DNA of 60,742 bases from UBA5972 sp964567685 (lineage in GTDB: Bacteria; Pseudomonadota; Alphaproteobacteria; Rhodobacterales; Rhodobacteraceae). Below are positions 60,428 to 60,742 of this stretch, one piece after another. A program made the translations under genes and the position numbers. Every line of letters begins with the position of its first letter. Position 1 is the stretch's first letter. Under the pieces are notes generated by a model. It saw nothing but the letters and a program-made list of their open reading frames with translations. It searched no databases and had not been told where the DNA came from. The stretch is from the NCBI GenBank assembly GCA_964567685.1, contig CAZMNO010000020.1:1-60742 (forward strand). Direction: 5' to 3'.

Positions 60428-60742
60428 CTAATGCACACTCTCTGAAGGTTCGCTCTTGTGAAAATACGCAAGCAGGGCTGCGCGCCATTCAGGCTGTGTC
60501 AATGCCAGCAGCGCACCGTAGAGCAGCAAGGTCATCACGCTGGCCGCTGCAATCACAGCCAAGGGCGACAGGGCCAGGTTGAGAGCTACCTGACGCGACA
60601 GGATCAGCGTGAGTGTTCCCAGAAGGATCGGTCCAAGCAGCGACCAACTGCCTTTGGCGACCTCGCGCCAGCGAATTTCGCCATGTCTGCTTTGCAGCCA
60701 AATGGTGATCGCCACGACAATGGCGGACACGAGAACCTGCGA
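60428..60742 (-). CDS. C-terminal end of a multi-pass membrane protein, flippase-like (partial)
   Basis: The frame runs off the right edge of the window; 105 codons are visible. Two or three hydrophobic helices (LLGPILLGTLTLILSRQVAL, ALSPLAVIAAASVMTLLLYG) are followed by a short polar tail ending HKSEPSESVH. Helix pattern and location in a polysaccharide region fit the last helices of an O-antigen/oligosaccharide flippase (Wzx type); a polymerase or other permease cannot be excluded from this fragment. Confidence 0.6.
   Translation of the reverse strand, partial: SQVLVSAIVVAITIWLQSRHGEIRWREVAKGSWSLLGPILLGTLTLILSRQVALNLALSPLAVIAAASVMTLLLYGALLALTQPEWRAALLAYFHKSEPSESVH

Noticed and set aside
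1..60742. CRISPR array
   Set aside because: No regularly spaced direct repeats of CRISPR size and no cas genes were seen; the only tandem arrays have 8-bp and 11-bp periods.

Overview
The window looks like chromosome from a Roseobacter-group alphaproteobacterium (Rhodobacteraceae). The evidence is gene content and order: yacG next to tRNA-Phe, DUF1674 / rsmB / heparinase-like / purH / lspA / DUF3035 / paired M16 peptidases / mutL / rmuC, plus MttB-like, DddP-like and DUF1513/imelysin families common in this group. This assignment is inferred from protein families; no rRNA is present.

Region 1 (98-17896) is a 17.75-kb integrative element in tRNA-Phe(GAA). A 47-bp perfect direct repeat, the 3' part of the tRNA gene, flanks it (98-144 and 17850-17896). 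A tyrosine integrase lies inside the left end, and candidate integrase arm sites are shared by both ends. The left 10 kb holds a cascade of small coupled genes (one resembling a terminase small subunit), a 1075-residue primase/DUF927-type replication protein followed by a 26-bp inverted repeat, a serine recombinase, a small membrane protein, a lipoprotein and an XRE regulator. The right 6.3 kb is one minus-strand operon: a 47-aa ORF, hemP, a Cys/His-rich protein, imelysin, di-heme oxidoreductase, a second imelysin, a DUF1513 propeller and a pseudoazurin-like cupredoxin. Its promoter carries a TGA-N9-TCA iron-type operator. Cupredoxin, imelysin and heme redox enzyme are the ingredients of EfeO/EfeB, here as separate genes with no EfeU permease, carried on a mobile element.

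Region 2 (18030-42330) is conserved housekeeping: yacG, a Lys-rich exported protein, a Prx5 peroxiredoxin, a ferredoxin reductase, rsmD, recQ, DUF2937, yaaA, nth, a PfkB sugar/adenosine kinase, a DMT transporter, DUF1674, rsmB, heparinase-like, purH, lspA, a DUF3035 lipoprotein, two M16 peptidases, mutL, rmuC, a DoeA/creatinase-like M24 protein and an RluE-type pseudouridine synthase. An unusual degenerate array of palindromic octamers lies at 40161-40264.

Region 3 (42443-54014) is catabolic or accessory: an MttB-family methyltransferase, an FAD-GcvT demethylase and a DddP-like M24 enzyme in a row (methylated onium compound use, inferred). Next come an exported MBL-fold protein with a broken zinc motif and an ATTC-N8-GAAT palindrome in its leader, an EctC-like / DUF1059 / GFA operon divergent from a LysR regulator, and a molybdopterin oxidoreductase.

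Region 4 (54593-60742) is visibly AT-richer and looks like a surface-polysaccharide locus: three sulfotransferase-type proteins, a GlfT2-like galactofuranosyltransferase with a coupled orphan ORF, and the C-terminal end of a multi-pass membrane protein (flippase-like) running off the right edge.
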